From Paraburkholderia bannensis NBRC 103871 (GTDB lineage Bacteria; Pseudomonadota; Gammaproteobacteria; Burkholderiales; Burkholderiaceae), in contig NZ_BAYA01000006.1 of NCBI RefSeq assembly GCF_000685015.1, positions 310,001 through 374,000 of the forward strand: 64,000 nucleotides of DNA. Direction: 5' to 3'. Position numbers and translations under genes: made by a program. Below, piece after piece: positions 26,215 to 35,003 of this stretch (its first letter is position 1; the number at the start of each line of letters is the position of its first letter). A model generated the notes under the pieces. That model worked only from the letters and a program-made list of their open reading frames with translations, ran no database searches and was not told the DNA's origin.

Positions 26215-27510
26215 ATGAACGAACGCGACGACGGCCTTTTCGGGGCGCTGGACAATGATGGCGAAGCCGCGGCGCCGCGTGCCGCGCGCAATGCGACACG
26301 GACGGCGTCGAGGCGTGCGGCACCGGTCGAGCGCCCGACGCAAACACCGGCAGCGCAAACCGATCTGTTCGGCTTCGTGCCGCCCGAACCGCCGCCAAAG
26401 CGCGCCGCACGCGCGGCATCTGCCGAAGCGGACACGGCCGAACGCCCCGCGAACCCGCAGAAATCGACCGACCCTGCCGCCCCGAAGCGCCGCGCGCGCG
26501 GCGTCCTGCCCGCCGAGCCCACGCAGGACGTGCTCGACCTCGCCGCCGATCTGCCCGCCAGCGTGCGTCTGGGCACTTCGTCGTGGTCGTTTCCGGGCTG
26601 GAACGGCATCGTCTACGGCGACGACTACAGCAATTCGAAGCTCGCGCGCGACGGCCTCGCGGCGTATGGCGTGCATCCGCTGCTGCGTTCGGTGAGCATC
26701 GACCGCTCGTTCTACGCGCCGCTCACCGTCACCGACTATCTGCGTTACGCCCAGCAGGTGCCGGATCACTTCCGCTTCATCGTCAAGGCGCCCGCGCTCA
26801 TCACCGACGCCAGCGTGCGCGGCGATCGCGGCGAGCCGGTTTCGGCCAACCCGTGCTTCCTGAACGCGGAAATGGCCGCGCGCGAATTCGTCGAGCCGTG
26901 CCTTGCGGGCCTCGGCCGGAAGGCGGGCGCGCTGGTGTTCCAGTTTCCGCCGCTGCCCGATCAGCTGCTCGCCGATCCCGCCGTGTTCGTCGAGCGGCTG
27001 TCGGTGTTTCTCGCCGCGCTGCCGCCGCTGCCCGCGCCGCCGCCGGACGCCGCGCCCGGCGACGCGACCTGCTACGCCGTCGAGATCCGCGACGGCATCC
27101 TGCTTACGCCGCGCTTCGTGCGCGCGCTGCGGGCGGCGGGCGTGCGCTACTGCGTCGGGCTGCACGCGCGCATGCCCGACCCGTTGCGCCAGGCGGCCGC
27201 GCTCGCGCTGATGGACGGCGAAGCGCCCGCCGGGCCGCTGATCGTGCGCTGGAGCCTGCACAGCGGCTTCAAGTACGAACAGGCCAAGGCGCGCTACGAA
27301 CCGTTCGACAAGCTGGTCGACGAAGACCCGCACACGCGCGACACGCTCGCCGAACTGGCCGCGCGCTACGCGATCGCGGGCCAGCCCGTGCTGATCACGA
27401 CCAACAACAAGGCCGAAGGATCGGCGCCGCTGACCTGCCAGAAGCTCGCACGCGCAATCGCCGACGAAATGGCGCGGCTGCGTTCGGAAGCCGAAGAGTC
27501 CGGGCAATAA
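26215..27510 (+). CDS. DUF72 domain protein with disordered N-terminus
   Basis: 431 residues. From about residue 115 it is a DUF72 (YecE-like) TIM barrel: VRLGTSSWSFPGWNG, DRSFYAPLTVTDYLRYA, FRFIVKAPALIT, LVFQFPPLP and the late ARYEPFDKLVDEDPHTRD. The family resembles endonuclease IV and xylose isomerase folds, but no activity is firmly assigned. The first ~110 residues are Ala/Arg/Pro-rich and disordered; they contain QTDLF at 48-52, which matches the pattern of sliding-clamp-binding peptides. It follows cfa by 86 bases on the same strand and converges on msrA. Confidence 0.85.
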   Translation: MNERDDGLFGALDNDGEAAAPRAARNATRTASRRAAPVERPTQTPAAQTDLFGFVPPEPPPKRAARAASAEADTAERPANPQKSTDPAAPKRRARGVLPAEPTQDVLDLAADLPASVRLGTSSWSFPGWNGIVYGDDYSNSKLARDGLAAYGVHPLLRSVSIDRSFYAPLTVTDYLRYAQQVPDHFRFIVKAPALITDASVRGDRGEPVSANPCFLNAEMAAREFVEPCLAGLGRKAGALVFQFPPLPDQLLADPAVFVERLSVFLAALPPLPAPPPDAAPGDATCYAVEIRDGILLTPRFVRALRAAGVRYCVGLHARMPDPLRQAAALALMDGEAPAGPLIVRWSLHSGFKYEQAKARYEPFDKLVDEDPHTRDTLAELAARYAIAGQPVLITTNNKAEGSAPLTCQKLARAIADEMARLRSEAEESGQ

Positions 27511-27542
27511 AAAAGGCGTGGCCCGATGTCTCGAACCACGCC
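27508..27542 (-). terminator. Intrinsic terminator after msrA
   Basis: Arms GGCGTGG / CCACGCC with a 14-base loop; the minus strand continues TTTTTTATTG. The T-run side overlaps the stop codon of the convergent DUF72 gene. Confidence 0.7.
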
Positions 27543-27583
27543 CGCTACTGCAATCTACCTGGCCTTATCGACGCACAAGGCGC

Positions 27584-28129
27584 TCAGGCCTTGAGCCGAT
27601 GCGCGAACTTCTGGCGGAACTTCGCCACCTTCGGCGCGACCACGAACGCGCAATAGCCTTGATCCGGATGCTGCGCGAAGTAGTTCTGGTGATACGCCTC
27701 GGCGGGGAAATAGTTGCCGTCGAGCGGCAGCACCTGGGTGACGATCTTGCCGTCGTAGACGCCTTCGGCGGCCAGTTCGCGGATTGCCTGCTCCGCGATT
27801 TCCGCCTGTTGCGGCGAATGCGTGAAGATCGCCGAGCGATACTGCGTGCCGACGTCGTTGCCCTGACGGTTCAACTGGGTCGGATCGTGAATCGCGAAGA
27901 AGATGTCGAGGATCTCGCGGTAGCTGATCTTTGCGGGATCGAAGTCGACCTTCACGACTTCGGCGTGGCCGGTCACGCCGTCACACACCTGCTCGTAGGT
28001 CGGATTGAGCGTCTGGCCGCCCGCATAGCCCGATTCCACCGCGCTCACGCCGTCCACACGCAGATAGACCGCTTCCAGGCACCAGAAACATCCGCCGCCC
28101 AGGGTGGCCGTTTCGATCGTCTGACTCAT
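27584..28129 (-). CDS. msrA: Peptide-methionine (S)-S-oxide reductase
   Basis: 181 residues. Repairs methionine-S-sulfoxide in proteins. The catalytic cysteine is C14 in GGGCFWCLEA; GYAGGQTLNPTYEQVCDGVTGHAE and YRSAIFTHSPQQ are family motifs. The ATG at 28129 has AGGAGA 7 bases upstream; a TTG two codons earlier is unnecessary. It is a monocistronic gene divergent from the flavin reductase, with its own terminator. Confidence 0.96.
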   Translation of the reverse strand: MSQTIETATLGGGCFWCLEAVYLRVDGVSAVESGYAGGQTLNPTYEQVCDGVTGHAEVVKVDFDPAKISYREILDIFFAIHDPTQLNRQGNDVGTQYRSAIFTHSPQQAEIAEQAIRELAAEGVYDGKIVTQVLPLDGNYFPAEAYHQNYFAQHPDQGYCAFVVAPKVAKFRQKFAHRLKA

Positions 28130-28310
28130 GCTCAACTCTCCTTTGACAATGGCGCTCGCGCCGTGCGCGCCGCGCGTGCATTTCGCGGTAACCGCTGCGC
28201 GAGTGGGTATAAACCCAGCCGCGCGCCGCTTTTCGCTAAAATTGGGGCAATTCGCCGAAATTCCACATGACGTTCATTCCGACTTCCGCAACGACAGAGG
28301 GCGTGCAGCC

Positions 28311-28823
28311 ATGACCCGCCGCGCCAGCCCGCCCAACTTCGACGCCGCCGCTTTCCGCCGCGCGCTCGGCCAGTTCGCGACCGGCGTGACGGTCATCACG
28401 ACGCGCGCGCCCGACGGCCAGCTCATCGGCATTACGGCCAGTTCGTTCAACTCGGTGTCGCTCGATCCGCCGCTCGTGCTCTGGAGCCTCGCGACGCGTT
28501 CGGCGTCGATGCCGGTGTTCCGCAGCAACAGCCATTATGTGGTGAATGTGCTCGCCGCGTCGCAGCTCGACCTGTGCAAGCGTTTTGCGACTGTGAAGGG
28601 CGACCGCTTCGAAGGCGTCTCGCATGCGGCCGGCGACAGCGGCATGCCGGTGCTCGACGGCGCCATCGCCTGGTTCGAGTGCCACAACCGCAGCCGCTAC
28701 GACGAAGGCGATCACGTCATCTTCGTCGGCGAAGTGGAGCGCTGCGGCGTGCGCGAAGACCTCGATCAGGCTTCGCCGCTGGTGTTCCATGGCGGCGGCT
28801 TTCATCAGATCGAACCGCTTTGA
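28311..28823 (+). CDS. Flavin reductase family protein
   Basis: 170 residues forming a single FMN-binding split barrel. FRRALGQFATGVTVITTRAPDG, ITASSFNSVSLDPPLVLWSL and the end HVIFVGEVERC...GGGFHQIEPL are typical of the HpaC/short-chain flavin reductases that supply reduced flavin to two-component monooxygenases. No monooxygenase gene is adjacent, so the partner is unknown. ATG at 28311 is preferred over earlier in-frame codons, which cover the msrA divergent leader. Confidence 0.88.
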   Translation: MTRRASPPNFDAAAFRRALGQFATGVTVITTRAPDGQLIGITASSFNSVSLDPPLVLWSLATRSASMPVFRSNSHYVVNVLAASQLDLCKRFATVKGDRFEGVSHAAGDSGMPVLDGAIAWFECHNRSRYDEGDHVIFVGEVERCGVREDLDQASPLVFHGGGFHQIEPL

Positions 28824-28840
28824 GCGCCTGATCGCGGCCA

Positions 28841-28858
28841 GCCCGGCGCACGCCGGGC
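28841..28858. other. GC-rich hairpin between flavin reductase and kynR
   Basis: Arms GCCCGGCG / CGCCGGGC almost without loop, flanked by GGCC on both sides, 18 bases past the flavin reductase stop. There is no T-run, so it may slow or stabilise transcript ends but is not a textbook terminator. Confidence 0.4.
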
Positions 28859-28897
28859 GGCCAGACGGCCGGACAACTTCAAGCCGTCGAAAAAACC

Positions 28898-29401
28898 TCA
28901 GTTCGCCTTCGGTTCGCCGCGCTGCGCGATCAGGTCGACGGGCACGCCCGCTTCCACCTTGAGCGTCGTGAGCACGATATTCGAGCGAATATCCATGACG
29001 CCCGGCGCCTTATACAGCTTGTTGAGCACGAAATCCGAGTAGTGCTTGAGGTTGTGCGCGAGCACGCGCAGCAGATAGTGCGTCTCCCCCGTCACCACAT
29101 ACGCGCCCACCACCTCGGGCCAGTCGCGCAGCGCCGTCACGAAGCGCTCGTGCCAGCTCTCCTGGTCGTTGCGCATCGAAACCTGCACGAAAGCCTCCAT
29201 CTCGAAGCCGAGAATCTCCCGGTTCAGGCTGGCGCGGTAGCGCTCGACCACGCCCTGCTCTTCCAGCAGGCGTAGCCGCCGCAGACACGCGGATGGCGAC
29301 AGCGAAATGCGTTCGGCCAGATCGAGGTTGCTGATGCGGCCCTCGTTCTGAAGAACGGAAAGAATCCGGCAATCGGTTGCGTCGAGCGAGATAGCGTTCA
29401 T
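28898..29401 (-). CDS. kynR: Lrp/AsnC-type regulator, probable KynR
   Basis: 167 residues. N-terminal helix-turn-helix (about 19-50, NLDLAERISLSPSACLRRLRLLEEQG) and a C-terminal RAM/effector domain (VVGAYVVTGETHYLLRVLAHN). It is divergent from kynB-kynU-kynA, with 131 bases between start codons. In Pseudomonas aeruginosa an Lrp-family KynR in the same arrangement activates the kyn genes in response to kynurenine. The same role here is an inference from position and family. It probably also controls itself through the AT-rich dyad just upstream. Confidence 0.85.
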   Translation of the reverse strand: MNAISLDATDCRILSVLQNEGRISNLDLAERISLSPSACLRRLRLLEEQGVVERYRASLNREILGFEMEAFVQVSMRNDQESWHERFVTALRDWPEVVGAYVVTGETHYLLRVLAHNLKHYSDFVLNKLYKAPGVMDIRSNIVLTTLKVEAGVPVDLIAQRGEPKAN

Positions 29402-29420
29402 ATTTGGTCCCCTTTCCCCT

Positions 29421-29443
29421 CTTGTAACAAATTATGTGCCAAG
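29421..29443. promoter_or_regulatory. Candidate KynR operator in the kynR-kynB gap
   Basis: An AT-rich imperfect dyad: CTTGTAAC and GTGCCAAG are inverted repeats at six of eight positions around AAATTAT. It lies 20 bases upstream of the kynR start and 90 before kynB. Its size and AT-rich centre fit Lrp-type sites. A minus-strand -10-like CATAAT overlaps it. Confidence 0.35.
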
Positions 29444-29532
29444 AACTGTAGCCTAAGGCGTTTTTTTCGCAAGCACATTTCGCAGTGGGTTGCCTATCAT
29501 TCGAAAAATACACCGACACCCCTGTCATCGAG

Positions 29533-30165
29533 ATGAATACGCTCTGGGATATTTCCCCCCCGATCCACCCCGCGACGCCCGTCTGGCCGGGCGACACGAC
29601 TGTGAACGTCGAACGTGTCTGGCGCATGGAAGCCGGCTCGCCGGTCAACGTGGCGCGCGTGACGCTGTCGCCGCACACGGGCGCGCACACCGACGCCCCG
29701 CTGCACTACGACGCCGAAGGCGCGCCCATCGGCGAGGTGCCGCTCGATACCTATATCGGCCAATGTCGCGTGATTCATTGCATCGGCGCGTCGCCGCTGG
29801 TGCTGCCCGACCATGTAAAAACTGCACTCGACGGCGTGCCACCGCGCGTGCTGCTGCGCACCTATGCGCACGCGCCGCAGGATCGCTGGGACAGCGCGTT
29901 CTGCGCGGTCGCGCCTGAGACGATCGAGTTGCTCGCCGCGCACGGCGTGCGGCTCATCGGCATCGACACGCCTTCGCTCGACCCGCAGGAGTCGAAGACG
30001 ATGGACGCGCATCACCGCATTCGCGCGCATCGCATGGCGATCCTCGAAGGCGTGGTGCTCGACGACATCGCGCCCGGCGAATACGAGCTGATCGCGCTGC
30101 CGCTGAAATTCGCGACGCTCGACGCCAGCCCCGTGCGCGCCGTGCTGCGCACCCTGCCGCAATAA
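29533..30165 (+). CDS. kynB: Kynurenine formamidase
   Basis: 210 residues, cyclase-like metal-dependent hydrolase. Converts N-formylkynurenine to kynurenine and formate. The metal motif [15 protein letters not shown] is diagnostic; [19 protein letters not shown] and [21 protein letters not shown] complete the active site and fold. ATG at 29533 ([21 protein letters not shown]) is chosen as the normal family start. It is the first gene of kynB-kynU-kynA, controlled from the AT-rich divergent gap shared with the Lrp-type regulator. Confidence 0.96.
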   Translation: MNTLWDISPPIHPATPVWPGDTTVNVERVWRMEAGSPVNVARVTLSPHTGAHTDAPLHYDAEGAPIGEVPLDTYIGQCRVIHCIGASPLVLPDHVKTALDGVPPRVLLRTYAHAPQDRWDSAFCAVAPETIELLAAHGVRLIGIDTPSLDPQESKTMDAHHRIRAHRMAILEGVVLDDIAPGEYELIALPLKFATLDASPVRAVLRTLPQ

Positions 30166-30241
30166 ATAACGCACCAAAAACACCGATTGCGCGCCCATTG
30201 CACCGTAATCGCCCGAGACAACTTCAGGTATCAGCACCGAC

Positions 30242-31492
30242 ATGAACAACCGTAACGACGCCCTGGCCGCCGACCGCGCCGACCCGCTCGCACCTCTGCG
30301 CGAGCAATTCACGCTCGCCCCCGAGACCATCTACCTCGACGGCAACTCGCTGGGCGTGCCGCCGCAGGCCTGCGCCGCGCGGGCGCAGGCCGTGATCGGC
30401 GGCGAATGGGGTGAAGGCCTGATCCGCAGCTGGAACACGGCGGGCTGGTTCGCGCTGCCGCGGCGCCTTGGCAACAAGCTCGCCCCGCTGATCGGTGCGG
30501 CCGAAGACGAAGTGGTCGTCACCGACACCATCTCGATCAATCTGTTCAAGGCGCTGTCCGCCGCGCTGCGCGTGCAGAACGAGCGCGACCCGAAGCGCCG
30601 CGTGATCGTCTCCGAGCGCTCGAATTTCCCGAGCGACCTGTACATCGCGCAAGGCCTGATCGAGCAGCTCGACCGTGGCTACGAGCTGCGCCTCGTGGAC
30701 GATCCGTCGGAGCTGCCCGCCGCGATCCGCGACGACGTGGCCGTGGCGATGATCACGCACGTCAACTACCGCACCGGCGAGATGCACGACATGCGCGCAC
30801 TCACCGAACACATCCACGCGCAAGGCGCGCTAGCGCTGTGGGATCTGGCGCACTCGGCGGGCGCGGTGCCGGTCGACCTGAACGGCGTGAACGCGGATTA
30901 CGCAGTCGGCTGCACCTACAAGTACCTGAACGGCGGCCCCGGCTCGCCGGGCTTCGTGTGGGTGCCCAAACGCAACCAGAACACTTTTTCGCAGCCGCTG
31001 TCGGGCTGGTGGGGCCACAAGTCGCCGTTCGAAATGAACCCGACGTACCGCCCCGACGACGGCATCGGCCGCTATCTGTGCGGCACGCAGCCGATCGTGT
31101 CGATGGCGCTGATCGAATGCGGTCTCGACGTGTTCCTGCAAACCGATATGCAGGCGATCCGCCGCAAGTCGCTCGCGCTCACCGATCTCTTCATCGAACT
31201 GGTGGAGACGCGCTGCGCCGGGCTCGACCTCACGCTCGTCACGCCGCGCGAGCACGCGCAGCGCGGCTCGCATGTGAGCTTCGAGCATCCGCATGGCTAT
31301 GAGGTCATGCAGGCGCTGATCGCGCGCGGCGTGATCGGCGACTATCGCGAGCCGCACGTGCTGCGCTTCGGCTTCACGCCGCTTTACGTGCGTTACGTCG
31401 ATGTCTGGGACGCCGTGGAAACGCTGCGCGACGTGCTCGCGACCGAGTACTGGCGCAAGCCCGAATTCGCCGCACGCGGCGCGGTGACCTGA
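30242..31492 (+). CDS. kynU: Kynureninase
   Basis: 416 residues, PLP fold type I. Cleaves kynurenine to anthranilate and alanine. [11 protein letters not shown] at the start, [28 protein letters not shown] and the PLP lysine in [16 protein letters not shown] are all present. 76 bases after kynB and 10 before kynA, so part of one transcript. The anthranilate formed can go to catabolism or, in related bacteria, to alkylquinolone signals; neither pathway is encoded here. Confidence 0.97.
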   Translation: MNNRNDALAADRADPLAPLREQFTLAPETIYLDGNSLGVPPQACAARAQAVIGGEWGEGLIRSWNTAGWFALPRRLGNKLAPLIGAAEDEVVVTDTISINLFKALSAALRVQNERDPKRRVIVSERSNFPSDLYIAQGLIEQLDRGYELRLVDDPSELPAAIRDDVAVAMITHVNYRTGEMHDMRALTEHIHAQGALALWDLAHSAGAVPVDLNGVNADYAVGCTYKYLNGGPGSPGFVWVPKRNQNTFSQPLSGWWGHKSPFEMNPTYRPDDGIGRYLCGTQPIVSMALIECGLDVFLQTDMQAIRRKSLALTDLFIELVETRCAGLDLTLVTPREHAQRGSHVSFEHPHGYEVMQALIARGVIGDYREPHVLRFGFTPLYVRYVDVWDAVETLRDVLATEYWRKPEFAARGAVT

Positions 31493-31502
31493 GGAGCGCG
31501 CG

Positions 31503-32480
31503 ATGACCGACCATATGCAGATTCCGGGCGTGCCTGACGATACGAGTGCCCAGCGCACGCCAAACGAGACGCCGCGCGGCGGTTGTCCGTTTGGCCATGG
31601 CGCGACGATGACGCCATCGGCTCAAGCGGCGCAGCCCGCTCACGCCGATGCAGAAAAAGGCGACGGCTGGCACGACGCGCAGCTCGACTTCTCGAAGTCG
31701 ATGAGCTACGGCGATTACCTCGGCCTCGATGCCGTGCTGAACGCGCAGCATCCGCTCTCGCCCGATCACAACGAGATGCTGTTCATCGTCCAGCATCAGA
31801 CCAGCGAGCTGTGGATGAAGCTCGCGCTCTACGAGCTGCGCGCAGCGCTCGCCAACGTGCACCGCGACGAGCTGCCGCCCGCGTTCAAGCAGCTCGCGCG
31901 CGTCTCGCGCATCCTGGAGCAGCTGGTGCAGGCGTGGAGCGTGCTGTCGACGCTCACGCCGTCCGAATACACGGCGATGCGCCCGTACCTGGGCGCGTCC
32001 TCGGGCTTCCAGTCGTACCAGTACCGCATGATCGAGTTCCTGCTCGGCAACAAGAACGCGCAGATGCTCAAGCCGCACGAGCACCGGCCCGAAATTCACG
32101 CGCAGGTGAAGGCGACGCTCGATGCGCCGTCGTTCTACGACGAGGTGATCCGCCTGCTGGCGCGGCGCGGTTTCGCGATCGCGCCCGAGCGCCTCTCGCG
32201 CGACTGGAGCCAGGCAACCGAGCACGACAAGACGGTCGAAGCGGCGTGGCTGGAGATTTACCGCGATCCCTCGAAGCACTGGGATCTCTACGAAATGGCC
32301 GAAGAACTCGTCGATCTGGAGGACGCGTTCCGGCAGTGGCGCTTCCGCCATGTGACGACGGTGGAACGCATCATCGGCTTCAAGCAGGGCACGGGCGGCA
32401 CCAACGGCGCGCCGTATCTGCGCAAGATGCTCGATGTGGTGCTGTTTCCGGAGCTTTGGCACGTGCGCACGGTGCTTTGA
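31503..32480 (+). CDS. kynA: Tryptophan 2,3-dioxygenase
   Basis: 325 residues. Haem enzyme that opens the indole ring of tryptophan to N-formylkynurenine, the first step of the pathway. [54 protein letters not shown] and [20 protein letters not shown], containing the proximal haem His, define the family. The first ~55 residues are a Pro/Ala/Gly-rich extension with a GGCPFGHG segment, a Cys-Pro-containing motif not needed for catalysis. It starts 10 bases after kynU and ends before a very strong terminator. Confidence 0.97.
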   Translation: MTDHMQIPGVPDDTSAQRTPNETPRGGCPFGHGATMTPSAQAAQPAHADAEKGDGWHDAQLDFSKSMSYGDYLGLDAVLNAQHPLSPDHNEMLFIVQHQTSELWMKLALYELRAALANVHRDELPPAFKQLARVSRILEQLVQAWSVLSTLTPSEYTAMRPYLGASSGFQSYQYRMIEFLLGNKNAQMLKPHEHRPEIHAQVKATLDAPSFYDEVIRLLARRGFAIAPERLSRDWSQATEHDKTVEAAWLEIYRDPSKHWDLYEMAEELVDLEDAFRQWRFRHVTTVERIIGFKQGTGGTNGAPYLRKMLDVVLFPELWHVRTVL

Positions 32481-32503
32481 CGCTTTTTTGCGCGCGCCAT
32501 GAA

Positions 32504-32539
32504 AAAAAGCCCGCCTGAATCGCTTCAGGCGGGCTTTTT
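32504..32539. terminator. Bidirectional intrinsic terminator (kynA / purM)
   Basis: Perfect 16-base arms, AAAAAGCCCGCCTGAA and its complement, with a TCGC loop. It lies between convergent genes. Confidence 0.95.
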
Positions 32540-32559
32540 GATGCGTGAGACGCGAACGC

Positions 32560-33621
32560 TTAGACCACCACGGTCTGCGCTTCGCCTTCCTTGCTTTCGC
32601 GCACGAAGCCGATCTTCCAGACCTGCTCGCCTGCTGCGGCCAGCTGCGCTGCTGCCGCGTCAGCCTGATCGGCCGCCACGACCACGACCATGCCGATGCC
32701 GCAGTTGAACACGCGGTGCATTTCCGCGTCGGCGACGCCGCCTTCCTTCTGCAGCCACGAGAACAGCGGCGGCAGCGGCCATGCGCTGTGATCCAGTTCA
32801 GCCGTGAGGCCGTCGCGCAGCACGCGCGGAATGTTTTCGACCAGGCCGCCGCCGGTGATGTGCGCCATGCCCTTCACAGTGATGGTTTCCATCAGCTTGA
32901 GCAGCGGCTTCACGTAGATGCGCGTCGGGGCCATCAGCGCGTCGCCCAGCGAGCGGCCGTCGAAGTCGGCGTTCAAGTCCGGGTTCGCGCGCTCGATGAT
33001 CTTGCGCACGAGCGAGAAGCCGTTCGAGTGGATGCCGCTCGATGCCAGGCCCAGCACCACGTCGCCCGGGGTGATGGTGCTGCCGTCGATGATCTTGCTC
33101 TTTTCGACCGCGCCGACCGCGAAGCCAGCCAGATCGTATTCGCCGTCCGGGTACATGCCCGGCATTTCGGCCGTTTCGCCGCCGATCAGCGCGCAGCCCG
33201 ACAGTTCGCAACCTTGTGCGATGCCCTGCACGACGGTGGCCGCCGTATCGACGTCCAGCTTGCCGCAGGCAAAGTAGTCGAGGAAGAACAGCGGCTCGGC
33301 GCCTTGCACGAGGATGTCGTTGACGCTCATCGCGACGAGATCCTGGCCGACCGTGTCATGTTTGTTCAGATGAAACGCGAGGCGCAGCTTGGTGCCCACG
33401 CCGTCCGTGCCCGAAACCAGCACGGGTTCCTTGTAACGCTTGGGCACTTCGAACAGTGCGCCGAATCCGCCGATGCCGCCCATCACGCCTTCGCGCAGGG
33501 TCTTCTTCGCAAACGGCTTGATGCGATCGACGAGCGCGTCGCCCGCGACCATGTCGACGCCAGCGTCGGCGTAGGAGAGGCCTTGTTCCTGATTAGCGGG
33601 GCCGGATTTCGGTTGATTCAT
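32560..33621 (-). CDS. purM: Phosphoribosylformylglycinamidine cyclo-ligase
   Basis: 353 residues. ATP-dependent closure of the imidazole ring (FGAM to AIR) in purine synthesis. [69 protein letters not shown] and [17 protein letters not shown] are family motifs. The start [17 protein letters not shown] is as in related bacteria. Divergent from the PerM-type permease with 251 bases between; an AT-rich TAAAATCGCATTTTA stretch just upstream probably holds the purM promoter. Confidence 0.97.
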   Translation of the reverse strand: MNQPKSGPANQEQGLSYADAGVDMVAGDALVDRIKPFAKKTLREGVMGGIGGFGALFEVPKRYKEPVLVSGTDGVGTKLRLAFHLNKHDTVGQDLVAMSVNDILVQGAEPLFFLDYFACGKLDVDTAATVVQGIAQGCELSGCALIGGETAEMPGMYPDGEYDLAGFAVGAVEKSKIIDGSTITPGDVVLGLASSGIHSNGFSLVRKIIERANPDLNADFDGRSLGDALMAPTRIYVKPLLKLMETITVKGMAHITGGGLVENIPRVLRDGLTAELDHSAWPLPPLFSWLQKEGGVADAEMHRVFNCGIGMVVVVAADQADAAAAQLAAAGEQVWKIGFVRESKEGEAQTVVV

Positions 33622-33872
33622 GGGGAAGCGCCAGAAGGTCGGTAAAATGCGATTTTAACCGATTGACGACGCCCCGCCGCCGCGCCCTCGGTGAGTATTT
33701 TGGTACGAGCATGGCGCGCGCGATGACAACAGGGGCGACAGCAGGGACGACGCAGGGATGAGAAGCGCGCTGCGGCGCGCCAGAACGGGCAGGAGACACG
33801 GCCGAAGCCAGCCGGAACACGGCGGCGACGCACGACTTCGCCAGCCCGCCCCTACAACCGGAAAACAACGTT

Positions 33873-34952
33873 TTGTCGCAGAACACACCGATCTTCACGC
33901 CGTACCAACGTCAGGCCTTCATCTGGGCCGCGCTTGCGCTCGCCTTCGGCATCGTGCTGTGGCTGCTGCGCCCCGTGCTCACGCCCTTTCTGCTCGGCGG
34001 CCTGCTCGCGTACGTGCTGCAGCCGGGCGTCGCGTGGCTCGTGCGCCGGCGCGTGCCGCGCGGCGTGGCCGCGCTCACGATGATCCTGTTCTTCGCGCTG
34101 GTCGTGACGATGCTGGTCGTGCTGCTGCTCGCCGTGATCCAGAAGGAAGGGCCGCAGCTCAAGCAGCAGGTGCCCGCGATGATTACGCATCTGCACGACT
34201 GGCTCGCGCCCAAGCTCGCGTTTCTTGGCGTGAGCGACGAGATGCTCGACTTCCAGAGCCTGCGCGACCTGATCACGAGCCGCGTCGAAAGCAGCGCGCA
34301 GACCATTGCGCTCTACGCGTGGACGTCGATCCGCACCAGCAGCAACGTGGCGATCGAAGTCGTCTCGAACGCCGTGCTGGTGCCGCTCGTGCTGTTCTAT
34401 TTGCTGTACGACTGGAACGCGATGCTTGCGCGCGTGCAGACCTTCGTGCCGCGCCGCTGGTTCGCGCGCACCATGGAGCTGGCCGGCGAAATGGATCGCA
34501 TGCTGGCGCAATATCTGCGCGGCCAGTTGCTGGTGATGGCGATTCTCGCGGCGTTCTACGCGATCACGCTGTCGATCGCGGGCTTCGAAGTGGCGCTGCC
34601 GGTCGGCGTGTTCACGGGCCTCGCGGTACTGATTCCGTACCTGGGCTACGCAACGGGCCTCGTGCTCGCACTGGTTGCCGCACTGCTGCAGTTCGGTAGC
34701 TGGTATGGTTTTGGCGCAGTGGCCGTAATCTACGGCGTGGGCCAGGTGCTCGAGGGCTTTTTCCTCACGCCGCGCCTCGTTGGCGAGCGCATCGGCCTGC
34801 ATCCACTCGCGGTGATTTTTGCGTTGCTCGCCTTCGGGCAACTGTTCGGGTTCTTCGGCGTGCTGCTCGCGCTGCCAGCCAGTGCGATCCTCTCGATCGC
34901 CCTGCGCGAACTGCGGCGCAGCTATCTCGCCAGCGCGCTCTATCGCAACTGA
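33873..34952 (+). CDS. AI-2E family (PerM-type) transporter
   Basis: 359 residues, eight predicted membrane helices. LLRPVLTPFLLGGLLAYVLQP at the start and FTGLAVLIPYLGYATGLVLA plus VLEGFFLTPRLVGERIGLHPL near the end are typical of the AI-2E/PerM family (TqsA, YhhT). The family includes exporters and Na+/H+ antiporters, so the substrate is unknown. The start is a TTG at 33873, with GGAAAA upstream; no ATG or GTG fits the N-terminus better. It heads a run ending at panB; hda follows after 51 bases, as is usual in Gammaproteobacteria too. Confidence 0.88.
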   Translation: MSQNTPIFTPYQRQAFIWAALALAFGIVLWLLRPVLTPFLLGGLLAYVLQPGVAWLVRRRVPRGVAALTMILFFALVVTMLVVLLLAVIQKEGPQLKQQVPAMITHLHDWLAPKLAFLGVSDEMLDFQSLRDLITSRVESSAQTIALYAWTSIRTSSNVAIEVVSNAVLVPLVLFYLLYDWNAMLARVQTFVPRRWFARTMELAGEMDRMLAQYLRGQLLVMAILAAFYAITLSIAGFEVALPVGVFTGLAVLIPYLGYATGLVLALVAALLQFGSWYGFGAVAVIYGVGQVLEGFFLTPRLVGERIGLHPLAVIFALLAFGQLFGFFGVLLALPASAILSIALRELRRSYLASALYRN

Positions 34953-35003
34953 TGCAGGCACCGAGCAAAAACTGAGAGACCCGCGACTTCGGCCAGACAT
35001 ACC

